This document shows, in pieces, positions 46,870 to 57,240 of a DNA stretch of 64,000 nucleotides. This stretch comes from Delphinapterus leucas (taxonomy: Eukaryota; Chordata; Mammalia; Artiodactyla; Monodontidae). The translations under genes and the position numbers were made by a program. The first letter of the stretch is position 1. Each line of letters opens with the position of its first letter. The notes below the pieces were generated by a model, which made no database searches, was not told the DNA's origin, and saw only the letters and a list, made by a program, of their open reading frames with translations. The stretch spans positions 980,977 through 1,044,976 of the forward strand of contig NW_022098050.1 in the NCBI RefSeq assembly GCF_002288925.2, written 5' to 3'.

Positions 46870-47912
46870 TTTACCTTTAGGGTATGAAACCACAAGTGGA
46901 CCCTCTCTTCTTCCAGGCAACTATTCTCCATATCCCTGTTGGACTCATTCTCCCATTTTCTGAGTTGACTATTTCACAAGTTTTTTGCCTCAAAGATCCA
47001 GCACAGCTTTAATCTCCCTCATTCACAGCTGATATCCTTCCTTCTTTGTTCACTGGGAGAATGGAAGCCACTACAAGAGTGTGCACATTCTTCCACCATC
47101 AGATCTAACAACCTACTTGCCTCTGTACTAAATATTTTGTCTCCCCTCCTGTTACAATTCCTCTATCTGTGCATTGAATCCTATTCCGTCTCCCCTATTT
47201 AAGGCTTTCCTCCTAAAGCTTCTCCTATCTTCACTGCATTATCAGTTTTCACCCTTACTACTAAATCATTGTCACTAGCATGTAACATTGTGGTAATGTA
47301 TGGTAACAGGAAGGTAACAAGTCACAAGTGACTTGTTACCTTCCTGTTACCAAATCCAATGGTCAGTTCTCAGGCCTTATCTTAACCTCTTAGCAGTATT
47401 TGGCACAGTTGATCAATGCTTCATTTGTAAAATGGTTTCTACACTTTCTTCATGTTCTCATGTTTTTCTCCTACATAACTGGCCACTCTTTCTGCTCCAT
47501 ATAGTTGGATTTGCCTTTTCTTACTAAAATAAATATTTGAGTGTTCCAGTACCCAATCCTCAGATCTTTGCTCTTCTCACTGTGCACTCACTCCCTAAGT
47601 GATATACTTTATTCTCAGTGGCTAATGACTTCCAAATTTATATTTATAATCTCTCCTATAAACTCCAGACATCTGTATCCAACTGTCAATTCAATATTTC
47701 TATTTTCCCAGTGTTAAGTGTGCATTTTTATACTTGATATAAATAAAACAGAACTCTTGATTCCTCCATCGCCATACCTAGCCCTCATTTTAGTAAATTT
47801 CATCACCATTCACTCACTTTTCCTAGAAAACACTTAGGAGTTATCATTGATTCGTATTTACCCTCCAGGGACCAGGTAGCTTATATTTGCTCATCCAGAT
47901 TTATTCTCCTTC
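46870..47912 (+). mobile_element. L2 LINE, reverse transcriptase part
   Basis: Sense L2. It contains a decayed LSAAFDTVDH-type segment ('cttaacctcttagcagtatttggcacagttgatcaa', about 47379-47417), a decayed ADD region ('gtggctaatgacttccaaatttatatttataatctc'), and 'gtatccaactgtcaattcaatatttctatt'. It is interrupted by a palindrome at 47301-47352 and ends abruptly where an L1 was inserted; it resumes near 49415. No frame is open throughout. Confidence 0.88.
47301..47352 (+). repeat. Perfect 52-bp palindrome (25-bp arms)
   Basis: Left arm 47301-47325, two-base centre (aa) 47326-47327, right arm 47328-47352. The arms are exact reverse complements. The right arm fits the surrounding L2 sequence, while the left arm looks foreign to it, pointing to an inverted copy made during replication or repair. 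Confidence 0.98.
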
Positions 47913-48347
47913 TTTTTTTAAATTTAATTTAAAAATTTTTTTATTTATGTGTTTTTATTTTAGTAAAAACACAACATAAATTTACCTTGACCAATCTTCA
48001 AGTGTAAAATACAGTATTGTTAACTATGGGTCCAATGTTGTAAATAGATCTCTAGAACTCCCCATATGGACTTGAGGTTTGGTCTTTCCACCTCTGAATA
48101 AAAGACTGTTGGAATTTTGATAGGAATTGCATTGAACCTGTAGATCATTTTGGGTAGTATGGACATTTTAACAATATTAAGTCTTCTAATACATGAACAT
48201 GGGATGTCTTTCCATTTATCTGTGTCTTCTTTAAATTCTTTCATTAATGTTCTATGGCTTTCATTATACCTCCTCGGTTAAGTTTATTCTTGAGTATTTT
48301 ATTGTTTCGATACTATTGTAAATGGGATTGTTTCCTTAATTTCCGTT

Positions 48348-48545
48348 TTGAATATTTCACCGTTATTTACCCTGATACCAAATCCAGACAAAGACACAAT
48401 GAGAAAAGAATACTGTAAGCCAATATTCCTGATGAACACAGATGCAAAAATCCTCAACAAAAAGCTAGCAAACCAAATTCAACAGCACATTAAAAGGATC
48501 ATACACCATGAACATCTGGGATTTATCTCTGGGATGCAAGGATGA
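48348..48545 (+). pseudogene. L1 reverse transcriptase fragment
   Basis: Short open stretch of the inverted L1 part: residues match the ORF2 segment just before the catalytic core ([18 protein letters not shown]). It ends at a stop at 48543-48545. Related coding sequence continues, broken, to 49042. Confidence 0.85.
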
Positions 48546-48966
48546 TTCAACATAAGCAAATCAATCAATGTCATAAACCCTATTAACACAATGAAGGATA
48601 AAAATCACATGATCACAATAGATGCAAAAACACTTTTGACAAAATTCAATACGCTTTCATGATAAAAACTCTTAACAAACTAGTTATAGAAGGAATTTGT
48701 CTCAACATAATAAAGGTGATATATATGAAAATTCCACAGCTAACATCACACTCAACAGTGAAAAACTGAAAGCTTTTTCTCTAAGATCAGGAAAAAGGCA
48801 AGAATGCCCACTCTTGACACTTCTATTCAACATAGTACTGGAACTCCTAGACGGGGAAATTAGGCAATAAAAAATGAATAAATAGCATCCAAATAGGAAA
48901 GGAAGAAGTAAAATTATCTGCTTGCAGATGACATGATCCTATACAGTATATGAAAACTTCTAAAGA

Positions 48967-49001
<35 letters not shown>
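48967..49001 (+). repeat. (CA)n microsatellite within L1
   Basis: About 17 CA units inside the inverted L1 fragment, located between the ADD-motif region and the GYKI region. Confidence 0.96.
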
Positions 49002-49004
<3 letters not shown>

Positions 49005-49042
49005 TTAGAACTAATAAATTCAGTAAAATTACAGGATATAAA

Positions 49043-49414
49043 ATCTTACCTTCTTCACATGACTCAGTGGGAAGTACCATCAGGAGAGCAGAGGGAGAAA
49101 AATTAATCTGGGGGATACGTTTCCCTGGCTCGTGCCCTGCAGGTGCTCTGAAGGATGGCTAATGATAGCTCCTGTCAAGTCTCTCCACACGGCCCTTTCT
49201 GTCTCAGGTCTTTTGATAACTGCTCTCTCTCCTCCACACCTTTAGGCCTAAGGGTATAATATCTTCCTGTTCATAATATCCTTGACATCCTGATTGTTCC
49301 CTTGTGATTTCCCTACAGCCTTCTCTCACCTTTGCAAAAAAAACCACCTATTGAACTGCTTAAAATTGCCCAAGAGACATGTGCTTCTTGCTAGTAGCCT
49401 GACTGATCCACTTT
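49043..49414. other. Unclassified segment within the split L2
   Basis: Includes 'gcagagggagaaaaattaatctgggggatacg' and 'gctaatgatagctcctgtcaagtctctccacacggccc'. It looks like an old LTR or other repeat, but I cannot name it. Confidence 0.4.
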
Positions 49415-50250
49415 ACACTCACATTCAACTCATTAGTAAATGTCGTAATTTCTACTTTCAAAATGTATTCCAAACCTAACCAGTTTTCACAACATGCACT
49501 ATCCTCATCCTAGGTTAAGCCACCTTAATTTCTCACCTGGATTAGATCAATATTTTAGTACTTCTGCTCTCTCTTGCTACCCCATTCTATTCTCCACATA
49601 GCAGCCAGTATCATCTTTTTAAAAAGCAAGTCAGATAATGCAATTGCCATGCTCACAAGCTTCTAAAGGCTTTCCAGTACACATAGAACGAAATAAAAAT
49701 TAAAATTATTTATTATGGATAACAAGGCTCTGCTTAATTGGCCTTTGTTTCTTTCAGTCCCATTGCCTGACACTCTCCCTAGTGCTTACTTGCATTGTTT
49801 CAGACATAGTGGCCTCCCTGAAGTTCCATGAACACTCATATTGTCCTACAATTTTAGAACATTTGCACTCAATGTCACTGTATAAGGAATGTTCTTATCC
49901 TAGGTATTTGCATGCTGCATTTCTCTTTTCATTCAGCCCTCTACTTAAATGTCACCCCATAAAGGAGACCTTTCCTGAATGCACTATCTAAAATAACAAC
50001 CTCCAGTCTATACCTACTTACACACCTTTATTTCTCTCCACACCTTTATTTCCCTTTATACATTTCACCACTGCCTCATATGCTCTATCTCTATATTGAC
50101 TTGTCTATTGTCTCTTTTTTCCACTGTATTATAAACTCCATGAGTGAAGGGATTAACACTTTTATTCACCACTGTATTGTCAGGACCTAGAACAGTACAC
50201 GGTGCATAGAAGTGCTAAATAAATTTGTGGTGAATAAATGAATGAATGGG
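49415..50250 (+). mobile_element. L2 LINE, 3' part
   Basis: Continuation of the L2: 'ttctcacctggattagatcaatattttag', 'cacatagcagccagtatcatctttttaaaaagcaagtcagataatg', 'gtggcctccctgaagttcc', 'aaatgtcaccccataaaggagacctttcctgaatgc', 'aaactccatgagtgaagggat', 'cctagaacagtacacggtgcatagaagtgctaaataaa', with the GAAT-rich end. Order and orientation match the piece at 46870-47912. Confidence 0.9.
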
Positions 50251-50699
50251 AATGGAAATATACCAAATGGATTAATTTAATTCAAAGCAAACTTAAATGA
50301 AAATTAAATGAAAAGCTAATTCATAGCCAAAGTTTGTTTAACGAGCATGTAGAAAAAAGTCAAACTAATACAATAGCATCAGATTGAAATAACCTGATTG
50401 AACCTCTAACAATGGAACTGTTCCTTGCAATGAGACATTTCCAAAGCCAATTAATAAGGCTTCTTCTCCTGGACAATGCCAGGATGGGCATACTAGGGTT
50501 TGATACTCTGGTTTTCCTGTTTTTGAACTCCATGTCCGAGCAAGACCCTTGTGAATGAACATTATCTCTTTAAAAAAAACTACTATGCAATATATATAAT
50601 ACATAGAAAAGGATACACAAATGTGTAAGCCAGGCAATAAATAATTAAAAGAATAACAACATACCTATATCCACAGTAAGCTATAAATATTACCAAGAA
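50251..50699. other. Unique DNA, no gene seen
   Basis: About 450 bp; nothing recognised. Confidence 0.5.
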
Positions 50700-51130
50700 T
50701 TATTGGAGCTTCCTCTCTACCAGATCTTAACTTCCTTCTTTCCTCCATAAGTAATCACTATGCTGAATTGTGAGTCAATTGTTTTCTTGCCTTTTAAAAT
50801 AGTCTTACTACATATGAAAATTATAAAGATAGGTATGAAAATGAAATTATTAACCATTGTTCTGTCACTTGTGTTTTGACTCATCATCATGTTTTTAAGA
50901 TCCATCCATGTTGATATATTTAGTTTAAATTCATTAGTCCTCACTTTTTTACATTATTCCATTATAGAAATGTATATGCTAGTCTACTTATCCATGCTAC
51001 TCTTGATGGTCTCTCAGGTGGTTTTCAGGTTGCTGTGCTACTCTTTACAAATTGCTATGAATATTCTTTTATGTGTCTTACCATTACTATTAGCCTTGGA
51101 ACCATTCTCTCTCTTTAGAAGACTTTATGC
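50700..51130 (-). mobile_element. Old L1 3' region, minus strand
   Basis: Antisense text such as 'tttttaagatccatccatgttgatat', 'attccattatagaaatgtatatgctagtctacttatccatgctactcttgatgg', 'caggttgctgtgctactctttacaaattgctatgaa' is the pattern of old L1 ends. Diverged. Confidence 0.65.
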
Positions 51131-52079
51131 TTCTATGTTTAATCAATTTTACATTGATCTTGCAATTACTCTAAGGGAAATCTTGTTTTCCTCATTCCGC
51201 CATTTTTAGTCAGCAGTTTACTGTAGCCCTTCAAACATTTACTGACATCATCTTAGATAATTCATTTGGAGAAGCTCTGAAGTTAATACAGCAATGCCAA
51301 TTAACTGCCTCTAAAACAGCTGCCTTTTTTCCCCTAAAAGCCCCCAAAAAGCCTCTGACATATTTTGGGAGATATTTAAAATATTTTGATAGTTCTATAA
51401 CATCACAGATTTTTTTTTCATAAAATTGTGTTGGTGTTCCTTAAGTGTCTTAAATTGAATTAACTCCAAATAAATATATAGAATCTCTGCTGGAAGGAGA
51501 AAAAAGGTTGTGCTTCTATCTCAAATTGGTGAAGTAGTTACTCATTTCAATGTCTACTTTAAATTGACCAGTTGATTTCAGCTTTGATTACACTGAAGGA
51601 ATAAATTACTCTTCTCACTAAGAAAGTCTGCCAGATATAACAAATAAAAATACACGACACAGTTAAACTTGCATTTCAGATAAATAATGAATTTTTTTAG
51701 TAGAAGTATGTCTAATTCAATATTTGGGATCTACCCATACTAAAAAAAGTATTCATTTTTTAATCTAAAATGTAATGAACTAGTCATCGTGTATTTTATG
51801 TCATCCCTATGCCATTTCTACCAATTAGAGCTCTCAAGGTTTCCCTCAAGCTGCTTGATTTGCTGAAGATATTTCTTGTATGTCAGGAACTCACTAGCTT
51901 GGGGACCTTAGGAATCTTTCATTGCTTTTGCCTATTTCTTCATTTCATAATGTATGTTACGTTCAAACAAAGCACTGAGAGTCTTATGGTAACTGTTTTG
52001 CCTAAGGAATATCACTTTTGCTGTGAATCACTTTGGAATGTCTTCCAAAGCACAGTATGTTTCAGTCTTCAATAGAACG
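51131..52079. other. Unique AT-rich DNA, no gene seen
   Basis: About 950 bp with no supported gene. A frame at 51809-52075 shows hydrophobic stretches but no family features. Confidence 0.45.
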
Positions 52080-52700
52080 GTATGCACAGCAGCAGAATGT
52101 CAAATGGTTTGGGGTCGGACTCTCCAGGTTCTGGAAAACTCTAAGCAGTCTCAAAATACCGCGAGACTCGAGATGGGACAAAGTCTTTTCAACCTCACCA
52201 GCTCCCATACTTGAAACTGCCTCAACCAGAAATTGCCCCTCACCTTTGGCCTCCTTGGTTGGCGTCTTGGCGCTAGGCCTACCTTTTTCGCTGCCGGCCT
52301 GTCTCACCCGGGGCGGGCCTACTCCCTTCCTCAGGCTTCTACGACTTTTACTCACTCCAGACCGACTAGAGCATGCATCATTAAAGATGTCTGACAACGT
52401 GAGCAGCACAGATGGCCTACCAGACTTAAGAGAACAGAAGCCTGTCCCATTGCTCTGAGGAGCGTTCTGGAGCGGAGGCAGGGAGGGAGGCCTGCTCAGA
52501 CGCTGAAAAGAGCTTGACCAGAAATGGTGACGGTACTGGCGATGGGGGTACTCCCAGCCATGCCAGGTAAGAAAGTCAAAGCACAGCCATGGAAAGTTCA
52601 AGAGAAGACATCGACTTCGAAAGCATAGAAGACGCCGAACATTTCTTAACATTTCTTGCTTGTGCTATAAGAGGCATTTGGAGAGAGATTTGGAAGCCAA
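52080..52700 (+). other. GC-rich CpG patch with exon-like reading frames
   Basis: CpG dinucleotides, nearly absent around it, cluster here (for example 'ccgcgagactcgag', 'ggcgtcttggcgc', 'tcgctgccgg', 'cccggggcgggcc'). Features seen: a GC-box-like ggggcggg at about 52311-52318; an ATG at 52387 opening 23 codons (MSDNVSSTDGLPDLREQKPV...) to a TGA at 52456; and, one frame over from 52460, an acidic stretch (ESSREDIDFESIEDAEHFL) interrupted by one stop. A donor-like 'ccaggtaagaaag' is at about 52560-52572. I do not recognise the protein. It may be a promoter with a first exon, or a decayed gene copy. Confidence 0.35.
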
Positions 52701-52765
52701 AGGTAAAATAGTAACCTTATTTGTTTTGTGCTCAGAAAGTAGGGTCATGGGCACATTATTACTGA

Positions 52766-53056
52766 TCTGGCTTACCTTAGTGTGAGGCAGCAGCCAGGTC
52801 CACAGCTGCACCAGCATCCCCTCATATCTTCCTTCAGCTTCACCAGCTCCATAAAAAAGAGTGCCCACTTCTCCTGCACGGCACTCATGTCCTCAAAGTT
52901 GGAGGTTTGGGCAGTGAAAGATCAACACGACTTCCAGTCTGTCCTTGTGGGTTCCAAGCTATTCCTCATGGCTTCCAGTCTATCCTTGCTTTCCCCACTT
53001 CACATCCATCTCTCCTTCCTGAATGCCGTGCTGACTTCGGGCTCCAGCGCCTAAAG
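52766..53056 (-). pseudogene. Exon-like segment, unidentified
   Basis: On the minus strand this block is preceded by 'gtctttgctttag' (acceptor-like) and followed by 'cacactaaggtaagcc' (donor-like). Between them, two frames together give plausible helical protein text (FEDMSAVQEKWALFFMELVKLKEDM, then MLVQLWTWLLPHTKV one base out of phase), with several stops earlier. This suggests a decayed exon of a coiled-coil-type protein. I do not recognise the family; coincidence is possible. Confidence 0.3.
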
Positions 53057-53306
53057 CAAAGACAAAAAAAAAAAAGCCTTATGAAGACTGCTTAACCAGC
53101 TCCCACAATTACATACTATCAGGTCCCTATTATAAGTCACCTGTTATATGCATATCACCCCCGGTGCTTCTGTTTTTCTGTTTGAACCCTGACTGATGAA
53201 ACCACCCCCAACTACTTTGAACCACGTTAAGTCCCCAGACTACTTCGATAATTTGCCATTTAGAGGAGTAAAAGTTCTCTAAAGAGGAAGGTTGGACTTG
53301 ATTAAC
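53057..53306. other. Unique DNA, no gene seen
   Basis: Short A-run near 53065-53076; nothing else recognised. Confidence 0.5.
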
Positions 53307-53317
53307 ATAGACAGATA

Positions 53318-53517
53318 GGGCTTCCCTGGTGGTGCGGTGGTTGAGAGTCCGCCTGCGGATACAGGGGACACGGGTTCGTGCCCCGGTCCGGGAAGATCCC
53401 ACATGCCGTGGAGCGGCTGGGCCCATGAGCCATGGCCGCTGGGCCTGCGCGTCCGGAGCCTGTGCTCCGCAACGGGAGAGGCCACAACAGTGAGAGGCCC
53501 GCGTACTGCAAAAAAAG
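53318..53517 (+). mobile_element. CHR-type SINE, young
   Basis: Complete short copy with TSD atagacagata at 53307-53317 and 53518-53528. The right flank continues into GATA-like units (53518-53549), so the target was or became a small microsatellite. Confidence 0.96.
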
Positions 53518-53549
53518 ATAGACAGATAGATGGATATAGATAGATAGGG

Positions 53550-55399
53550 AGTCAAATAATTAATTTGAAAAATAAAGTTATGATTATAGGTGGAAATCCA
53601 GCTGGTAGTGTAGGTCCCAGAAAATGGAAGTAATTGTTACAATTTTAATTTATGCAAATATTGCTCCTATTAGCATACAGAAGAGAGCAATACAATATTG
53701 CTTCAGCCTTCCATGAGATGGCGGGAAAAGCTAACAATTCTATCAAATAAGCAGGCAAAACTGCACCTTTAAATTTAATTTTTCAACATCAATTGTTTTC
53801 ATTCCAATATGGAATTTCTACAGGACAGTTCTATGTAGGCCCTCGTAGCCTTTATGCAATATTATAATTGTCTCCTAATTATGCACAGAATTTAACTGCA
53901 TTAAATTGTGACAGATGCCAAACTATACTTTTAAGAAGACATCTTCTGGCAGCCATTCCTTAAAAGGACAGGTGTGGAAAAGAATAGAGATGGAAAAAAA
54001 TATATAATGGAACCTACTTGTTAAATGGCAGGCCAAAAAAATTTTGGTGAGTTCTGTTAGTCCAAAAGCAACCTTCAGCAGTGCTCATTCTACCACGTTG
54101 TGAGCCAAAAGAATAATCAATAAATTTACAATAGACTGGATCTTAGCCATCCTGTGATCAACTTCTATGAACTTCACTATCATAATTTACCTCGACTTCA
54201 GTCTCTTCAACAATAAAATGAGAGGTTTAGATTTTTAGATTTAGTTAGCAAAGCCTTATGCAGCACTTAATATATATTTCTTCACTGAACAGGGAGAGTT
54301 CAGAGATGGATATTATATGACAGACCAGGTTCACAAGGAGCTTAGTACACTAGTCTCAAGCTGTGTTCTGGGGAGAACTAGGGGTTTTGGATGTTTTCAT
54401 TTGAAGGGGATTGGGCAGTTTCCTATCCTGCTGCTTTATTCAAAGTATAATGTTAATTTTTCTTTCTTAGCTTCAGCAGCCTCTTTATCTCTAACCCCAT
54501 TATGTAAGCAATCATCTATGGAAATAAGATACACATAAACACTATCAAGTATACTGAAGTGTAATTTCTCAACTGTTCTACATAAAAACCGTTACGTTTC
54601 CTGTCTTCCTGTTAAAAGAAGTTAACTTTCCAAAGTCACTGAGCTAAAAAGGTGCAGAGTAGGGGCTCACATAAAATTTACAACTAAATTATTGCAACAA
54701 ATAGTTGTTTTGGTTCATGGTAATTTGGTTTAGTTGACAACGGAAATTAAGAACCTACATCTCAAGATTCTTTCATGACATTTAAGAGTTACCTTTCATC
54801 TATTAAGGTGGCTATAGTCTCACCTTGGACTTCTGTCAGCTATATGGCAGGTATGTTAGCAACTCAAGCCCCTGAAACTGAATTGTAGGCCTCCGAGGAG
54901 AACAAACAAAACAACAACAGCAGTGAACCAAAGAAAAACAAAAAATAAAATACAAAATATTAAAACAGTACATGCTGTGGAATGGACAGTACTTCTACCC
55001 TCAGCTACCCATTGATCTGGGTGGTATTAGCTGAAAAGGTTGCTGCTTATGAATCTCTGTCTAGAATCAAATTCAAATTATAGCTGAGCCTGAGTAACTG
55101 GTTCTTTTGATTACTCTGCTGCAAAGCTATAATGACCCAGATATTCTAGGGACTATCTTTCTCAGCTGATAGGTACAATCATCACTCTGAAGGACTGAGA
55201 TCAATGATACATAACTATTAAAATCTTGGATCATATAGAGTAGTCTCTCTTTTCTACACTGTGTTGCTCTCTAAGTAAGAGACAAGGTTTGGGTCTCAGA
55301 TGTTATCCTCTGAGATTAGTAAGTGGTAATTGATAGTCACACTCATGAACATTGTTTAAAAGCTTACACTTATGAATTCTTAGTGAGCAAGTGTATCTG
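53550..55399. other. Unique AT-rich DNA, no gene seen
   Basis: About 1.85 kb without a supported gene. A faint MIR-like piece ('tttccaaagtcactgagctaaaaaggtgcagag') is at about 54625-54665. Confidence 0.5.
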
Positions 55400-57240
55400 A
55401 AAATTTTTTTAATGTTTTTAGAAATATGGAAATAAACTTAACATCATCAGATAAAACCAAATATTTGGGGGTAAGTTTTGTTCCATGAGCTATCTCACAG
55501 TAGCTCCCTCTCAAAAAAAATCCCTGTAGAATTTTAGGGTGATAAAACTACTCTATGTGCTACTGGAGTGGTGGATATATGATTCAATGCATTTGTCAAA
55601 ACTCACAGCATTGTACATCAAAAAGAGTAAACTTTAATATATGCAAACTAAAAGAAACTCAACCAGGATGTCAGGGGATCTCAGAATGGAATACACACTA
55701 TGACAAATGGAACTGTTATAAATGTATGACATAACCTCACTGAAGCAAGTGAGAGGAAAAGAAGTCAGCTAAATAACTTTGTCAAATGGTGTTTTGGAGG
55801 GCAACTGTAAGGCTAAAGACAAAAGAAGTGTATATAAAAACTGTACTCTAGTTGGCAAATTTGTTTCTCACAACAATTCAGGTTAACTAATAATTCTCAA
55901 TCTGCTTTACATATATGTCTCAGGTTGAATAAATAAGTAAATGGATGAAGGATGGTGAAAACCAGGTTTCTTATTGTCAGAGGGGGGAAATTATAGATAT
56001 GCAAGGAGTAAAAGTTAGACAAACTCTGCAGTACTGAATTAGAGTTGGAGATATCATTATGAATTCACTATTTGGTTAGCATAATTTATATAAAAGTGGA
56101 TAAATGCAGAAATAATTATAGAAACGTGTGTATACATGGGTCAGTATACTGACATATATTTCATAGCTCTCTCCAGTGAGAGGCCCTGGCAGCAGTGACA
56201 CCCCAGAGGTAATGAGCACCACCAAGCACCCAGATTTCTAATACCATTCTGCAATAAAAGGCACCAGGGAGCCTTGGAGAAATGTCTGATAAAAACTATA
56301 CTGGTCCCTTCAAGGCAGGGTATATTCAAGATAAACCTGGAGTATCCTGTAGTTCCAGATAGCAAGGAAGAGGGATGAGGGTATATCAAAGTGTCACATG
56401 AAACAACTGAGAATTCCCAATGGCCAAAGCTGGAACAACCTGACCAAAACAAAAACAAAAACAAAGCACCCAAATAATGCGGTATGACATCACAGCCTAA
56501 TGTATTAGATAGAGATCCACGAGTCCATCCTGATAGAAATAAATGAACAAATAAATAAACTGAGGGTAAGAGATAAATCCCCCTACAGAATAATTCCAAA
56601 TAGCATAAGTAGATAATCCTTTTGTCAAGAGATGGACTTTGATTCCCTTCTCGCTTTGAGTATGGGTGGATTTAGTGTCTTGTGCTAAAAAAACAGTATA
56701 TAAAAAGAAGAAAAAGAATAACTTTACAGTAAAGAAATCCTGCACCACTTAACCAAGTGTTGGTGGTTCATATCACCAGCATGAAAGTCACATTGATATC
56801 ATATGCCTCCAGTATGCTACAAGAAAAAAACCATAACCTCTGTATAGCCATGAAGAAAATAGCAGACAACCCCAAATTGAGGAACACTCCACAAAACACC
56901 TAGCCAGTACTCTTCAAAACTTTCAAGGTCATAGGAGACAAGGAAAGGCTGAGAAGCTATCACAGAACAGAGGAGCCTAAGGAGACATGGTGACTAAGTG
57001 CAATTTGGTATCCTGGATAAAATCCTGGAACAGAAAAAGGACATTAGTGGACAAAGTGATAAAATCTGAATAAAGTCTACAGGTTAGTTAATAGTAAAGA
57101 ATCAACGTTGGTTTCTTAGTTTTAACAAATATACCAAAGTAATACAAAATGTTAACATTAGGGGAAACTGAGTGAGGGGTATGTGGAAACTCTGTATTAT
57201 CTTTGGAACTTTTCTATAAATCTAAAATTATTTCAAAAAA
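55400..57240 (+). mobile_element. Old L1 3' UTR region
   Basis: Sense L1M-type noncoding end: 'gtggtggatatatgattcaatgcatttgtcaaaactcacagcattgtacatc', 'ctccacaaaacacctagccagtactcttcaaaactttcaaggtcataggagacaagg', 'ggtatcctggataaaatcctggaacagaaaaaggacattagtgg', 'gttaacattaggggaaactg', ending 'ctttggaacttttctataaatctaaaattatttc'. The middle part is less certain than the two ends. Confidence 0.7.

Larger units (their letters stand above)
47913..49042 (-). mobile_element. 5'-inverted (twin-primed) L1, minus strand
   Basis: Seen in two opposite-facing pieces. 47913-48350 is antisense: L1 3' UTR and tail at the left, then an ORF2 portion ([18 protein letters not shown], on the minus strand at 48245-48050). 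48357-49042 is sense: an earlier part of ORF2 ([40 protein letters not shown], then the catalytic ADDMIL region, ending near ITGYKI). Read on the minus strand, the 5' part of the L1 is inverted in front of the 3' part, the hallmark of twin priming. It sits between two parts of one L2. Confidence 0.8.

Noticed and set aside
48967..49001. Regular repeat array considered as CRISPR
   Set aside because: It is a plain CA dinucleotide microsatellite; the genome is mammalian and there are no spacers.
52062..52652. 196-codon frame on the minus strand across the CpG patch
   Set aside because: Long frames on the complement of GC-richer DNA arise easily. It is Ser/Arg/Leu-rich without motifs, and the plus-strand signals (ATG context, donor-like site, acidic segment) are better. 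Kept only as part of the unidentified patch.
53130..53555. 141-codon frame on the minus strand
   Set aside because: Mostly the reverse strand of the SINE at 53318-53517.
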